NCBI GenBank assembly: GCA_035318745.1 | Contig: DATHEA010000029.1 | Span: 1-18,098 of the forward strand | DNA length: 18,098 nt | Direction: 5' to 3' | Source of the DNA: VRUE01 sp035318745 | Lineage (GTDB): Bacteria > Actinomycetota > Thermoleophilia > Solirubrobacterales > 70-9 | Part shown: piece after piece, positions 8,301 to 14,314 of the stretch | Numbering within the stretch: position 1 is the first letter of the stretch | Layout: every line of letters starts with the position of its first letter | The notes under the pieces: model-generated | What the model was told of the DNA's origin: nothing | What the model saw: the letters and a program-made list of their open reading frames with translations, nothing else | Database searches by the model: none | Translations under genes and position numbers: made by a program

Positions 8301-8820
8301 ACAGGGAGTCGAAGAGGAGCTACTGGCGCCGATTCGCGCCTGGCTCGCCTCCGACATGCTGCGCGAGCGGGTACAGGCGCCGGGCGTGAGCTCACGAGCC
8401 GAGGTGCCCTTGCTCCTCGGTGTCACCGACACGACGCTGCGCGGCTCGATCGACCTGTTGGTCGAGCGCGACGGCGCCCCGCCACTCGTCATCGACTACA
8501 AGACCGACCGCCTCAACGCCTCCTCGCCGGCCGAGCGCGCCGCCAAGTACGCGACGCAGAGGACGATCTATGCCCTTGCGGTCGCCGAGGCACGCGACAT
8601 CAAAGAGGTCGAAGTCGCCTACGTCTTCCTCGATAAGCCCGAGGAACCGGCGATCGAGCTGCTCGACGGCGAGGCGATGAGGCGAGGGCGCGAGGAGCTG
8701 GCCGCGACCATAGCCCGCATCGCTGCCGGCGAGTTCCCAGTGGCAGCGGTCGAGCGCCGCAGCTGGGAGCTTTGCCACGGCTGCCCGGCCCTAGGCAACC
8801 TCTGCTCCGGCCCCCGATAA
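5323..8820 (+). CDS. UvrD/Rep-type helicase with RecB-type nuclease (AddA/AdnB-like)
   Basis: About 1165 residues: the motor subunit of the same complex. Superfamily 1A motifs appear in order: Walker A VEAGAGTGKT (K31), motif Ia AFTFTDKAATELRQRI, TTIHGFC, Walker B LVDEFQDT (D330-E331), motif III VVGDELQSIYGFRHAD, motif IV LSGNFRSRPEVI, motif V IMTVHSAKGLEF and motif VI FHVAATRARERL (R793). Motif III has GDEL where the family usually has GDPx. The C-terminal nuclease has D1044 (GSIDLL) and D1058-Y-K1060 (VIDYKTDR), with Fe-S cysteines 915, 1151, 1154 and 1161. Walker A is intact here, unlike in its partner. It is translationally coupled to the upstream gene, and its stop lies 5 bp from the convergent xseB stop. 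Likely role: processive unwinding and end resection for recombination repair. Confidence 0.93.
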   Translation: MSERTPTPEQSLAIEARGHDVLVEAGAGTGKTGVMVDRYCRLVCDLGVAPDAILAFTFTDKAATELRQRIRAELELRAVGESQRARELLATIGGAWVTTIHGFCNRLLAGHPVAAGVDPRFRVLDTPEAERAAREAFDDALAEFLAGGDEARERTVAAFEIAGLRAIVSGIHAELRSRGAAAPRLPDPPTPDPEAAVRRAAAVAAETLEELKPTNSNRELVERALAVLGDDVPDLDELTALRTDSKAKSMSAYREATDAAVARAAEAGEGGEAYRHIAELLALFSQRYEAVKERREGLDFEDLQLRAVRLLEREEIGNAYRARFSHLLVDEFQDTNRLQLRLIEALRGPRSELMVVGDELQSIYGFRHADLDVFRERRRAIEQSEDAAAIELSGNFRSRPEVIGAVNAIGEKLLGDAFHPLRVGGLPQLREPPGAGPAVELLLTARDGWDGEGIDLAPATDADTPPNHLAEARFLAARLSELVESGVERGEMVVLLRAFTHLDAYEDSLERAGLRPYTIGGRGYWSQQQVGDVCALLATIANPLDDQALFGALASPACGAAPDTLWLLRAAAGRRRHVWPALERVAGLEEAELEDPERLVEIPQSELTLLRDFARTVGELRARAGRLALADLIDTAIAETGYDLAVLMRPSGEARFANVRKLMRLAGEFEAREGRDLRGLLDFLFARAEADAEAEAASAIEGHDGVRIMTVHSAKGLEFGVVAVPSLSRRLLAGSRLPALTFGHEQADPRVGLQLRRLGAASLNLFAHEELCAETQQRDAAEELRLFHVAATRARERLILSGVAMPQPGRATQPGTPVIERILDGFEVDRERDSAIEIPAPRPREGLDVSLEPSQIAVRVSLPSPERAAELTAARREPAMPAPLGEGEAPLPARRTPAVPNRPLSYTAIAAYEECAYRFYMERVLGLGDRGRGLVPIPTQNSTASDEGEAGQRDEAAARGTAVHSLLEWSAANEWRRPSADLVRGHATAAGLTQGVEEELLAPIRAWLASDMLRERVQAPGVSSRAEVPLLLGVTDTTLRGSIDLLVERDGAPPLVIDYKTDRLNASSPAERAAKYATQRTIYALAVAEARDIKEVEVAYVFLDKPEEPAIELLDGEAMRRGREELAATIARIAAGEFPVAAVERRSWELCHGCPALGNLCSGPR

Positions 8821-8825
8821 CTGAG

Positions 8826-9044
8826 TCAGGACTGCTCGAGCTTGGCGGCCAAGTCATCCAACTTGAGCTCTTTAAGCCCCTCGCTGACCGCGTCCAGCTC
8901 AGTCGAGCAATAGGTGACTAGCTCACGGCCCTCGCGGCAGAGCTCGAGCGTTTCGCGCAGACCGGCCTGACCGGAGTCGAGACGATCGATGATCTGCTCC
9001 AGCCGCTCGACCGCGGCCTCATAAGACTCTGGCGCCTCGCTCAT
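8826..9044 (-). CDS. xseB: Exonuclease VII small subunit XseB
   Basis: 72 residues, the normal size of XseB. The sequence ESYEAAVERLEQIIDRLDSG, then LRETLELCREG and LDAVSEGLKEL, matches the helical XseB pattern (F/Y-E-x-A-x-x-x-L-E-x-I-V-x-x-L-E-x-G). Several copies bind one XseA to form exonuclease VII, which degrades single-stranded DNA from both ends into oligonucleotides. Its ATG overlaps the TGA of xseA as ATGA, so it is translated from the xseA message. The product is all-helical, with no odd features. Confidence 0.95.
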   Translation of the reverse strand: MSEAPESYEAAVERLEQIIDRLDSGQAGLRETLELCREGRELVTYCSTELDAVSEGLKELKLDDLAAKLEQS

Positions 9045-10333
9045 CCCTCACCCCCATCTTGATCGATCTCGGCGCCGACGCCGCCGTCGGCGAAGCGCAG
9101 TTTGACGTGCCTGGCGGCTAGCGCGGCGGCGGCACTCGTCACCGGCTCTCCGCCGCTGTCCTCGGCGAGGGCATAGCCGCGTTCCAGGGTGCGCTCGGGT
9201 TCGTGGGCACGGAACGCCACCTGCGCCCGCCGCAGCGCCTCGCGCTTGCTGTCCGCGTCCGCCCCGGCAGCGCGGCGGGCGGCACGCGAGAGGACGACGA
9301 GGGCGAGGCGACGCTGGAAGGCGCGGCGCTCGGCCAGGCCGCGTTCGGAGGAGGCGCGGATCTCCCGCGTCTTCTGGTTGAGCGCGATCCGCTCTCGCCG
9401 CAGCGCCCGGGCCGGGCCGCGAGCCAGAGCCACCAGATGCCGGCTGCGGGTGCCCACGGCGCCCTCCCCTGCCCGCCGCAGCGCGGCGGCGCTGCGGGTC
9501 AGCGCATCGCGCGCGGCGAGACAATCGAGCGGCACGACCGCCTCGGCGGCATGGGTCGGAGTCGAGCAGGCGACCGCGGCGACATCGTCGATCAGGGTCG
9601 AATCGCGCTCGTGACCGACGGCGCTGATCACCGGAACCCGCAGCATCGCCACCGTGCGACAGAGCGTCTCGTCGCAAAACGCCCAGAGGTCGGCGAGGCT
9701 GCCGCCGCCGCGGGCGACCACGATCGCCTCGACGGCCGGCGTCGCCGCGAGCTCCTGGATCGCAGCACCGATCGCTGGGGCGGCGCGGCGGTCCTGGACC
9801 AGGGCGAAGGCCCAGACCACGGTTCCCGCCCAGCCGCGCCGCTGCAGGCCGGCAAGCAGATCCCGCCTTGCCGCGCCGCTCTCCGCCGTGACCACCCCGA
9901 TCGTCTTCGGCAGGCGCGGTCGGGCGAGCTGCTTTTGCAGCTCGAATAGCCCCTCGGCGCGCAGCTGCTTGCGCAGCACCTGCAGCCGCGCCAGCAGATC
10001 GCCCTCGCCGGCGAGGCGCACCTGCGTTGCCCGGAAAGCGAAGCTCGGCGAGGCCTGACCGCCGCCGGGGTAGTAGTCGGGTCCGCCGCCGATCACGACT
10101 TCGGCGCCGTCGCGCAGGCCTCCCTCCGGCAGGCCCGCCTTCTCCAGGTCGTCGAGCCAGATCGCGCAGGGCACCGCGCCCTCGGCGTCGCGCAGCTCGA
10201 AGTAGGCCTGGACCTTGCTGCGCGAGACACCGGTCACCTCGCCGACCAGGCGCACGCGCGCGCGCCGGCGCAGCTCCTCCTGCAGCTTGCGGGCGTAGCG
10301 CCCGACGGGAAACGGACCGGGAAGCTCTTCCAC
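9041..10333 (-). CDS. xseA: Exonuclease VII large subunit XseA
   Basis: 430 residues, typical for XseA (E. coli about 456). The N-terminal OB fold is visible around VRLVGEVTGVSRSKVQAYFE, followed by the catalytic domain. That domain carries PKTIGVVTAESGAARRDLL, VVARGGGSLADLWAFCDE and PVISAVGHERDSTLIDDVA, then CSTPTHAAEAVVP. These are the conserved catalytic signatures. A charged helical region follows, and the tail DQDGGEG is short. The start is GTG 10333, 7 nt after TAGCCT, which suggests a leaderless message. It forms exonuclease VII with xseB, a single-strand-specific exonuclease used in mismatch and crosslink repair. The promoter lies in the end of the upstream hxlR gene. Confidence 0.95.
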   Translation of the reverse strand: MEELPGPFPVGRYARKLQEELRRRARVRLVGEVTGVSRSKVQAYFELRDAEGAVPCAIWLDDLEKAGLPEGGLRDGAEVVIGGGPDYYPGGGQASPSFAFRATQVRLAGEGDLLARLQVLRKQLRAEGLFELQKQLARPRLPKTIGVVTAESGAARRDLLAGLQRRGWAGTVVWAFALVQDRRAAPAIGAAIQELAATPAVEAIVVARGGGSLADLWAFCDETLCRTVAMLRVPVISAVGHERDSTLIDDVAAVACSTPTHAAEAVVPLDCLAARDALTRSAAALRRAGEGAVGTRSRHLVALARGPARALRRERIALNQKTREIRASSERGLAERRAFQRRLALVVLSRAARRAAGADADSKREALRRAQVAFRAHEPERTLERGYALAEDSGGEPVTSAAAALAARHVKLRFADGGVGAEIDQDGGEG

Positions 10334-10340
10334 CTGCGTG

Positions 10341-10346
10341 AGGCTA
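10341..10346 (-). promoter_or_regulatory. -10 box of xseA (TAGCCT), leaderless
   Basis: TAGCCT on the minus strand is followed by exactly 7 nt and GTG 10333, so transcription would begin at or next to the start codon. The hexamer includes the TAG stop of hxlR. No good -35 box was seen. Confidence 0.45.
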
Positions 10347-10679
10347 CTCAGAGCGCCAGCGGCGAGCCCAGGACTTGAGCTCCGATATGGCCGGGCGCAG
10401 CTCCGCGCCGGCTTCGGTCAGCGAGTAGGTGACGCGCACCGGCGAGCCCGGTTCGACCTCGCGCTGGACCAGCCCCTCCCCCTCGAGCTCACGCAAGCGC
10501 TGCGAGAGCAGGCGGTCGGAGAGTCCGGGCACCGCCTTGGCGAGCTCACCGAAACGCAGCGGCCTCTCGGTCAGGGCGAAGACGATCGCCCCGGTCCAGC
10601 GCTTGCCGATCAGCTCGATCGCAGCGTGGAAGTGAGGACAAACGCCAGGGGGCTGCTCTTGGGCAGATACCGCCTCCAC
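10344..10679 (-). CDS. HxlR-family winged-helix transcriptional regulator
   Basis: 111 residues, standard for HxlR. The signature FHAAIELIGKRWTGAIVFAL is followed by the helix-turn-helix region RPLRFGELAKAV-PGLSDRLLSQRLRELE and the wing VEPGSPVRVTYSLTEAGAEL. The start is GTG 10679, chosen because the domain begins shortly after and a -10-like box lies 7 nt upstream. The only cysteine, C14, sits just before the signature (PPGVCPHFHA). In HxlR proteins such as YodB and HypR an N-terminal cysteine senses thiol-reactive or oxidative stress. It is divergent from the MarP-like protease with a perfect inverted repeat between them, so it probably represses itself and may control the protease. Confidence 0.93.
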   Translation of the reverse strand: MEAVSAQEQPPGVCPHFHAAIELIGKRWTGAIVFALTERPLRFGELAKAVPGLSDRLLSQRLRELEGEGLVQREVEPGSPVRVTYSLTEAGAELRPAISELKSWARRWRSE

Positions 10680-10686
10680 TTCGCTC

Positions 10687-10692
10687 AGCTTA
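10687..10692 (-). promoter_or_regulatory. -10 box of hxlR (TAAGCT), leaderless
   Basis: TAAGCT on the minus strand lies 7 nt before GTG 10679. It overlaps the inverted repeat at 10689-10703, so a protein bound there would block this promoter. Confidence 0.45.
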
Positions 10693-10703
10693 CTGAACGT
10701 AAG
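10689..10703. promoter_or_regulatory. Probable HxlR operator, perfect inverted repeat
   Basis: CTTAC-TGAAC-GTAAG is a perfect 5-5-5 dyad in the divergent gap between the hxlR and marP-like genes. HxlR-type proteins such as YodB bind short dyads of the TTAC/GTAA kind. It covers the predicted hxlR -10 box and lies 24 bp before the protease ATG. Assignment as an operator is inference from position and symmetry. Confidence 0.6.
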
Positions 10704-10727
10704 TGACGGGCCTGCTTGGATTACTGC

Positions 10728-11873
10728 ATGACCGTTCTCGACTGGGCGATCGTCGCCTTCACGATCGCCTTCGCCATGTGGGGCTACCGGCAGGGGTTGG
10801 TCGTCGGCGTGCTCACCCTGCTCGGCTTCGGCGCCGGGGGCGTTGCCGGCAGCCGCCTCGGGCCGCTGCTGTTGAACGAAGGCTCGAGCTCCCCCTACGC
10901 GCCGCTCTTCGCCGCGCTGGGAGCGCTGCTGATCGGTGCGGTGGTCGCGGTGACGCTGGAGAGCCTCGCCCTGGGACTGCGCGAGCGCGTGGTCCGCGGC
11001 CGGGCGCTGCACCTGGCCGACGGAGCCGGTGGGGCCGCGCTGATCGCCGCCGTCGCGCTGGGGCTGACCTGGGTCTTCGGCGCCGTGGCGCTGCATGCTC
11101 CAGGCACCGCCCAACTGCGGGGGGACGTGCAACGCTCGGAGATCCTGCGCAGCTTGAACGACCTGCTGCCGCCGTCCGGCCCTGTCCTCAACGCGCTCAA
11201 TCGCGTCGACCCCGCTCCATCGATTGCCGGCCCGACCACTCCGGTGGCCCCACCGGACCCGGCGATCGCCTCCGATCCGGACGTGGAGCGAGCGAGCCGC
11301 TCGGTGGTGCGTGTACTGGGAACCGCCTGCGGTCTCGGCGTCGAGGGGTCCGGCTGGGTCGTCCAACCGGATCTCGTCGTCACCAACGCCCACGTGGTCG
11401 CCGGCGAGGACGACACCACGGTGACCACGATCGACGGCGCCTCGCTCGACGCCACCCCGGTTCACTACGACCCGAGCAACGACCTTGCGCTGCTGCGGAT
11501 CGACGCCCCCTCGGTCCCCGCGCTGGAAATCGCCCCGGACTCCCAACGAGGCGCCGCAGGAGCAGTCCTCGGCTATCCCGAGAACGGTCCCTACGCTGTA
11601 GCCGCCGCCCGCCTCGGCGACACCAGCAACGTGATCAGCGAGAACTCCTACGGCGACGGCCCGATCCAACGCCAGATCACCTTCCTCCGCGGCAGCGTCC
11701 GCAGCGGCAACTCCGGCGGCCCCCTGGTCGACTCCCACGGCCAGGTGATGGCCACCGTCTTTGCCGCGACCACCACCGGCCCCCCAGGCGGCTTTGCCGT
11801 CCCCAACAGCGTCGTCCAAGAAGCTGTGCACACAACCACCACCTTGGTGGATACGGGTTCCTGCACGAGCTGA
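10728..11873 (+). CDS. marP: MarP-like membrane serine protease (CvpA domain + trypsin-like)
   Basis: About 381 residues. The N-terminal third is a CvpA-like membrane domain with four hydrophobic segments, beginning MTVLDWAIVAFTIAFAMWGY. It is joined by a proline-rich linker (about 150-185) to an extracytoplasmic chymotrypsin-fold protease. The catalytic triad is H222 (VVTNAHVVAG), D252 (PSNDLALLRI) and S329 (RSGNSGGPLV). C201 (VLGTACGLGVEG) and C379 (TGSCTS) match the disulfide pair of mycobacterial MarP (Rv3671c), which stabilises the active form under oxidative stress. MarP keeps cytoplasmic pH stable in acid. I prefer ATG 10728 to the TTG at 10716; no strong Shine-Dalgarno supports either. 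It is divergent from the HxlR regulator and followed by a PBP, consistent with a cell-envelope stress role. Confidence 0.9.
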   Translation: MTVLDWAIVAFTIAFAMWGYRQGLVVGVLTLLGFGAGGVAGSRLGPLLLNEGSSSPYAPLFAALGALLIGAVVAVTLESLALGLRERVVRGRALHLADGAGGAALIAAVALGLTWVFGAVALHAPGTAQLRGDVQRSEILRSLNDLLPPSGPVLNALNRVDPAPSIAGPTTPVAPPDPAIASDPDVERASRSVVRVLGTACGLGVEGSGWVVQPDLVVTNAHVVAGEDDTTVTTIDGASLDATPVHYDPSNDLALLRIDAPSVPALEIAPDSQRGAAGAVLGYPENGPYAVAAARLGDTSNVISENSYGDGPIQRQITFLRGSVRSGNSGGPLVDSHGQVMATVFAATTTGPPGGFAVPNSVVQEAVHTTTTLVDTGSCTS

Positions 11874-11909
11874 GTTGAGCGGGGATTAGTACCCGACCCC
11901 TCTCCAGGC

Positions 11910-11915
11910 TAAATT
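11910..11915 (+). promoter_or_regulatory. -10 box of the PBP gene (TAAATT), leaderless
   Basis: TAAATT is followed by exactly 7 nt and GTG 11923 in the 49-bp gap after marP. A weak -35 (TTAGTA at 11886-11891, spacer 18) is possible. Confidence 0.45.
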
Positions 11916-11922
11916 CCGCTTA

Positions 11923-13656
11923 GTGAACACCCTGCCCACCGAGGTGGAGCGGCGACGGCGTCTCCTCACCCGTGCTCTTCCGCTCATCGTCATTGCCGTC
12001 ATCGCCTTTGCGCTAGGCGCCTCCGCGGGTACCCCTGGCTCGCCGGAAAAGGAAGCCGCCGAACGCTTCAGCCAGGCTTGGGCGCGCAAGGACTTCGCCA
12101 CTATGTACAGGGAACTGAACGAAGCTTCGCGCCGCTCGATCGGCGAGGACGAATTCGCCCAGGCCTACCGCAACGCGGCCGAGGTCGCAACCCTGCGCAC
12201 GCTCGAAGTCCACTCGCCTGGCGACCCCAGCCGTGAGAACGGCGTCGACGAGGTGCCGGTGCCGATCGAAGCCGGCACGGTGGCCTTTGGAATGGTCAGT
12301 GCCAATCTCAACCTCCCCTACTCGGAAGGCGGCATCGCCTGGGACCAGAGCCTCGTCTTTCCCGGCCTCGAACCTGGCGAGCGACTGGAAAACCGGATCG
12401 ACCTGGCGCCGCGGGCGCCGATCCTCGCCCGCGACGGGACCGTGCTCGCCGAAGGCTCCGCCGAAGCCCGCGAACACCCGCTGGGAAGCGCCGCGATCGA
12501 CGTCACCGGCGAAGTCGGTATGGCCGCAGAAGAAGACGTCGCAGCGCTCGCCCGGCAGGGCTTCCCCGCCGGCACCCCGGTGGGCATCAGCGGCCTCGAG
12601 CAGGCCTTCAATGCGCGCCTAGCCGGCAAGCCCGGCGGCTCACTGCTTGCCGTCGCCGCAGAAGGCGGCTCGGCCCGGATCCTCTCCCAAGCCAAGCCAC
12701 GACCCGGAGCACCGGTCAAGACGACGATCGACCCCGACCTGCAGGTGGCGGCAGTCTCCGGCTTGGCCGGCCGTGCCGGCGGGGTTGCCGTGCTCGACGC
12801 CCGCAGCGGCGACGTCCGGGCCCTCGCTGGCCAGGCCTTCTCGGCGCCGCAACCGCCGGGCTCGACCTTCAAGACGATTACGACCACGGCGGCACTCGAG
12901 AAGGGTGTCGTCTCGCTTGACGACGAATTCGAAATCGTCGGAGGCGCCAACGTCGGCGGCCGCTTCATCAGTAACGCCAACGGCGAGCTGTGTGGCGGCA
13001 CCTTCCGCGAAGCCTTTGCCGAGTCCTGCAACGCGGACTTTGCCCCATTGGGTCCGAAGATCGGTAACGACGATTTCGTCGAGGTCGCCGAACGCTTCGG
13101 CTTCAATTCCCCTCTGACTCTCTATGCACCGGGGATCGTGGCCGAAGTGAAACCGGCCGAATCGACGATCCCGGCCGAAATCGGTGAGGAAGTCGACCTC
13201 GGGGTGACCGCGATCGGGCAGGGGGAGGTTCTGGCGACCCCGCTGGAGATGGCGAGCGTCGCCCAGACGATCGGCAACGGTGGCGTCCGCGAGCCGACCT
13301 CGGTCGTCGCCAACCGCAAACTGCGACCAGATCCCGACTCGGTGCGGGTGATGTCGAAGAAGATCGCCGACGAGTTGACCGAATTGATGGTCGGGGTCGT
13401 CACCGAAGGAACGGGCTACGCCGCCGCCATCCCCGAGGCACAGGTGGCGGGCAAGACCGGCACCGCCGAGCTGGGCCCGAAGCCTGGCACCGAGAGCGAA
13501 GAAGAACCCGAGCAGATCAAGGACGCTTGGTTCACCGCTTTCGCGCCCGCTGAGAAGGCCAAGCTGGCGGTCGGCATCCTGCTGATCGAAGCCGAAGCGG
13601 CGGGTGGGGAAGTAGCCGCGCCGATCGCGAGCGAAGTCCTCTCCGCGGGTCTTTAG
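11923..13656 (+). CDS. Class B penicillin-binding protein with MecA-type NTF2-like N-terminal domain
   Basis: 577 residues. A cytoplasmic tail, one transmembrane anchor (about 17-36) and an NTF2-like MecA_N domain (about 40-150) come first. The latter is seen in EKEAAERFSQAWARKDF-ATMYRELNEASR. A class B dimerisation motif follows (LAPRAPILARDGTVLAEG), then the transpeptidase. Its active-site motifs are S314-T-F-K317 (QPPGSTFKTI), S368-C-N370 (FAESCNADF) and K511-T-G513 (VAGKTGTAEL). It crosslinks peptidoglycan stems outside the membrane and is a beta-lactam target. There is no lipobox, unlike the mycobacterial PBP-lipo type. The start is GTG 11923, 7 nt after TAAATT. The stop shares bases with the convergent lipoprotein gene. 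Confidence 0.93.
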   Translation: MNTLPTEVERRRRLLTRALPLIVIAVIAFALGASAGTPGSPEKEAAERFSQAWARKDFATMYRELNEASRRSIGEDEFAQAYRNAAEVATLRTLEVHSPGDPSRENGVDEVPVPIEAGTVAFGMVSANLNLPYSEGGIAWDQSLVFPGLEPGERLENRIDLAPRAPILARDGTVLAEGSAEAREHPLGSAAIDVTGEVGMAAEEDVAALARQGFPAGTPVGISGLEQAFNARLAGKPGGSLLAVAAEGGSARILSQAKPRPGAPVKTTIDPDLQVAAVSGLAGRAGGVAVLDARSGDVRALAGQAFSAPQPPGSTFKTITTTAALEKGVVSLDDEFEIVGGANVGGRFISNANGELCGGTFREAFAESCNADFAPLGPKIGNDDFVEVAERFGFNSPLTLYAPGIVAEVKPAESTIPAEIGEEVDLGVTAIGQGEVLATPLEMASVAQTIGNGGVREPTSVVANRKLRPDPDSVRVMSKKIADELTELMVGVVTEGTGYAAAIPEAQVAGKTGTAELGPKPGTESEEEPEQIKDAWFTAFAPAEKAKLAVGILLIEAEAAGGEVAAPIASEVLSAGL

Positions 13657-14201
13657 AGGTCGAGCGTGACCGTGGCCGGGCCGTCGGGGCCCGGGATGGA
13701 AAGCGTCAGCGGGCGGTTCTCGGAAGCCGAGGCGGGCAGTTCGAAGAGGACCAGCGAGCCCTCGATCGGACCCTCCTGGGGGGTCGAGTCGAGGACCGGG
13801 ATCTGTTCCTGCGATTCGACTTCGCCGCCGAATGGCAGCGCGTAGAGGCTCTTGCTCGGGATTGCGTCGAAAGTCTCGTGCCCCGCGTCGGTGATCGTGA
13901 AGGCGTCGGCAAGCGTCTGCGGGTCTTCGCTCTTGTTCTGGACTTCGACGAAGATGCCGAAGTAACTGTGGCCCTCCGGGGGTGCGGGCTGGCCGACCAG
14001 GTAGGCCGAGTCCTCATTGTCGCTGGGGTTGAGGAAGCGCGAGAAGACGACGTTGTACTGAAGCTCGCCGAGCTTCACCGGCTCACCCTCGACGACGTCC
14101 TTGGAGTCGCTCGAGTAGCCGCAGGCCGCGAGCGCGACGGCGGTCACGGCGAGCGCGAGGACAGCGAACAGCGACAGCATGGTTCTGCGGTTGGGGAGCA
14201 T
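13653..14201 (-). CDS. Secreted lipoprotein with DUF4352-like immunoglobulin-type domain
   Basis: 182 residues. The N-terminus is a lipoprotein signal: basic MLPNRRTM, a hydrophobic run, then lipobox LAAC with C27 as the lipid-anchored residue. The mature part has a beta-rich sequence: NVVFSRFLNPS, then GHSYFGIFVEVQNKSEDPQT, then DAFTITDAGHETFDAI. This matches the DUF4352/telokin-like pattern of small extracellular proteins. Function is unknown; possibly envelope-associated, given the adjacent PBP with which it is convergent (the stops share bases at 13653-13656). The start is ATG 14201; ATG 14180 is an alternative that keeps most of the signal. A -10-like TAGACT lies at 14212-14217, next to the long hairpin at 14218-14305. 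Confidence 0.8.
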   Translation of the reverse strand: MLPNRRTMLSLFAVLALAVTAVALAACGYSSDSKDVVEGEPVKLGELQYNVVFSRFLNPSDNEDSAYLVGQPAPPEGHSYFGIFVEVQNKSEDPQTLADAFTITDAGHETFDAIPSKSLYALPFGGEVESQEQIPVLDSTPQEGPIEGSLVLFELPASASENRPLTLSIPGPDGPATVTLDL

Positions 14202-14217
14202 CGGCGGCGAGAGTCTA

Positions 14218-14305
14218 TAGAGCCTGTCCGAATATCCGCGTGTGCGGCTGGCGAGCGCCGGTCCGCCGCCGCCAGGCGTGCGCGGGGATATTCGGACAGG
14301 CTCTA
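14218..14305. repeat. Long perfect inverted repeat / MITE-like hairpin, 20-bp arms
   Basis: Arms 14218-14237 (TAGAGCCTGTCCGAATATCC) and 14286-14305 are exact reverse complements around a 48-nt GC-rich loop. The stem can extend inward. After a 2-nt bulge (14284-14285), 14238-14245 pairs with 14276-14283 using some G-U pairs. After a further 2-nt bulge (14246-14247), 14248-14253 pairs with 14270-14275. The edges read TA|GAGCC...GGCTC|TA, compatible with a small element with 18-bp terminal repeats and a TA target duplication. It lies 9 nt after the SRPBCC stop and just upstream of the lipoprotein promoter, so a terminator role is the main alternative. Confidence 0.75.
14265..14287 (+). repeat. 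Dispersed 23-nt intergenic motif, copy 2
   Basis: This lies inside the hairpin at 14218-14305, covering the inner right arm (core AGGCGTGCGCGGGG, 14274-14287). It matches 2292-2314 at 22 of 23 positions. Confidence 0.5.
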
Positions 14306-14314
14306 CAAGCCGCT

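Noticed and set aside
10680..11831. N-terminal extension of the HxlR frame through the whole protease gene
   Set aside because: The extension is antisense to a protease with an intact catalytic triad. HxlR proteins are about 110 residues, and a start at 10679 gives that length with a promoter 7 nt upstream.
10703..11878. Alternative 391-codon plus frame over the MarP-like gene
   Set aside because: Arg/Pro-rich sequence without motifs; the adjacent frame carries the CvpA segments and H/D/S triad.
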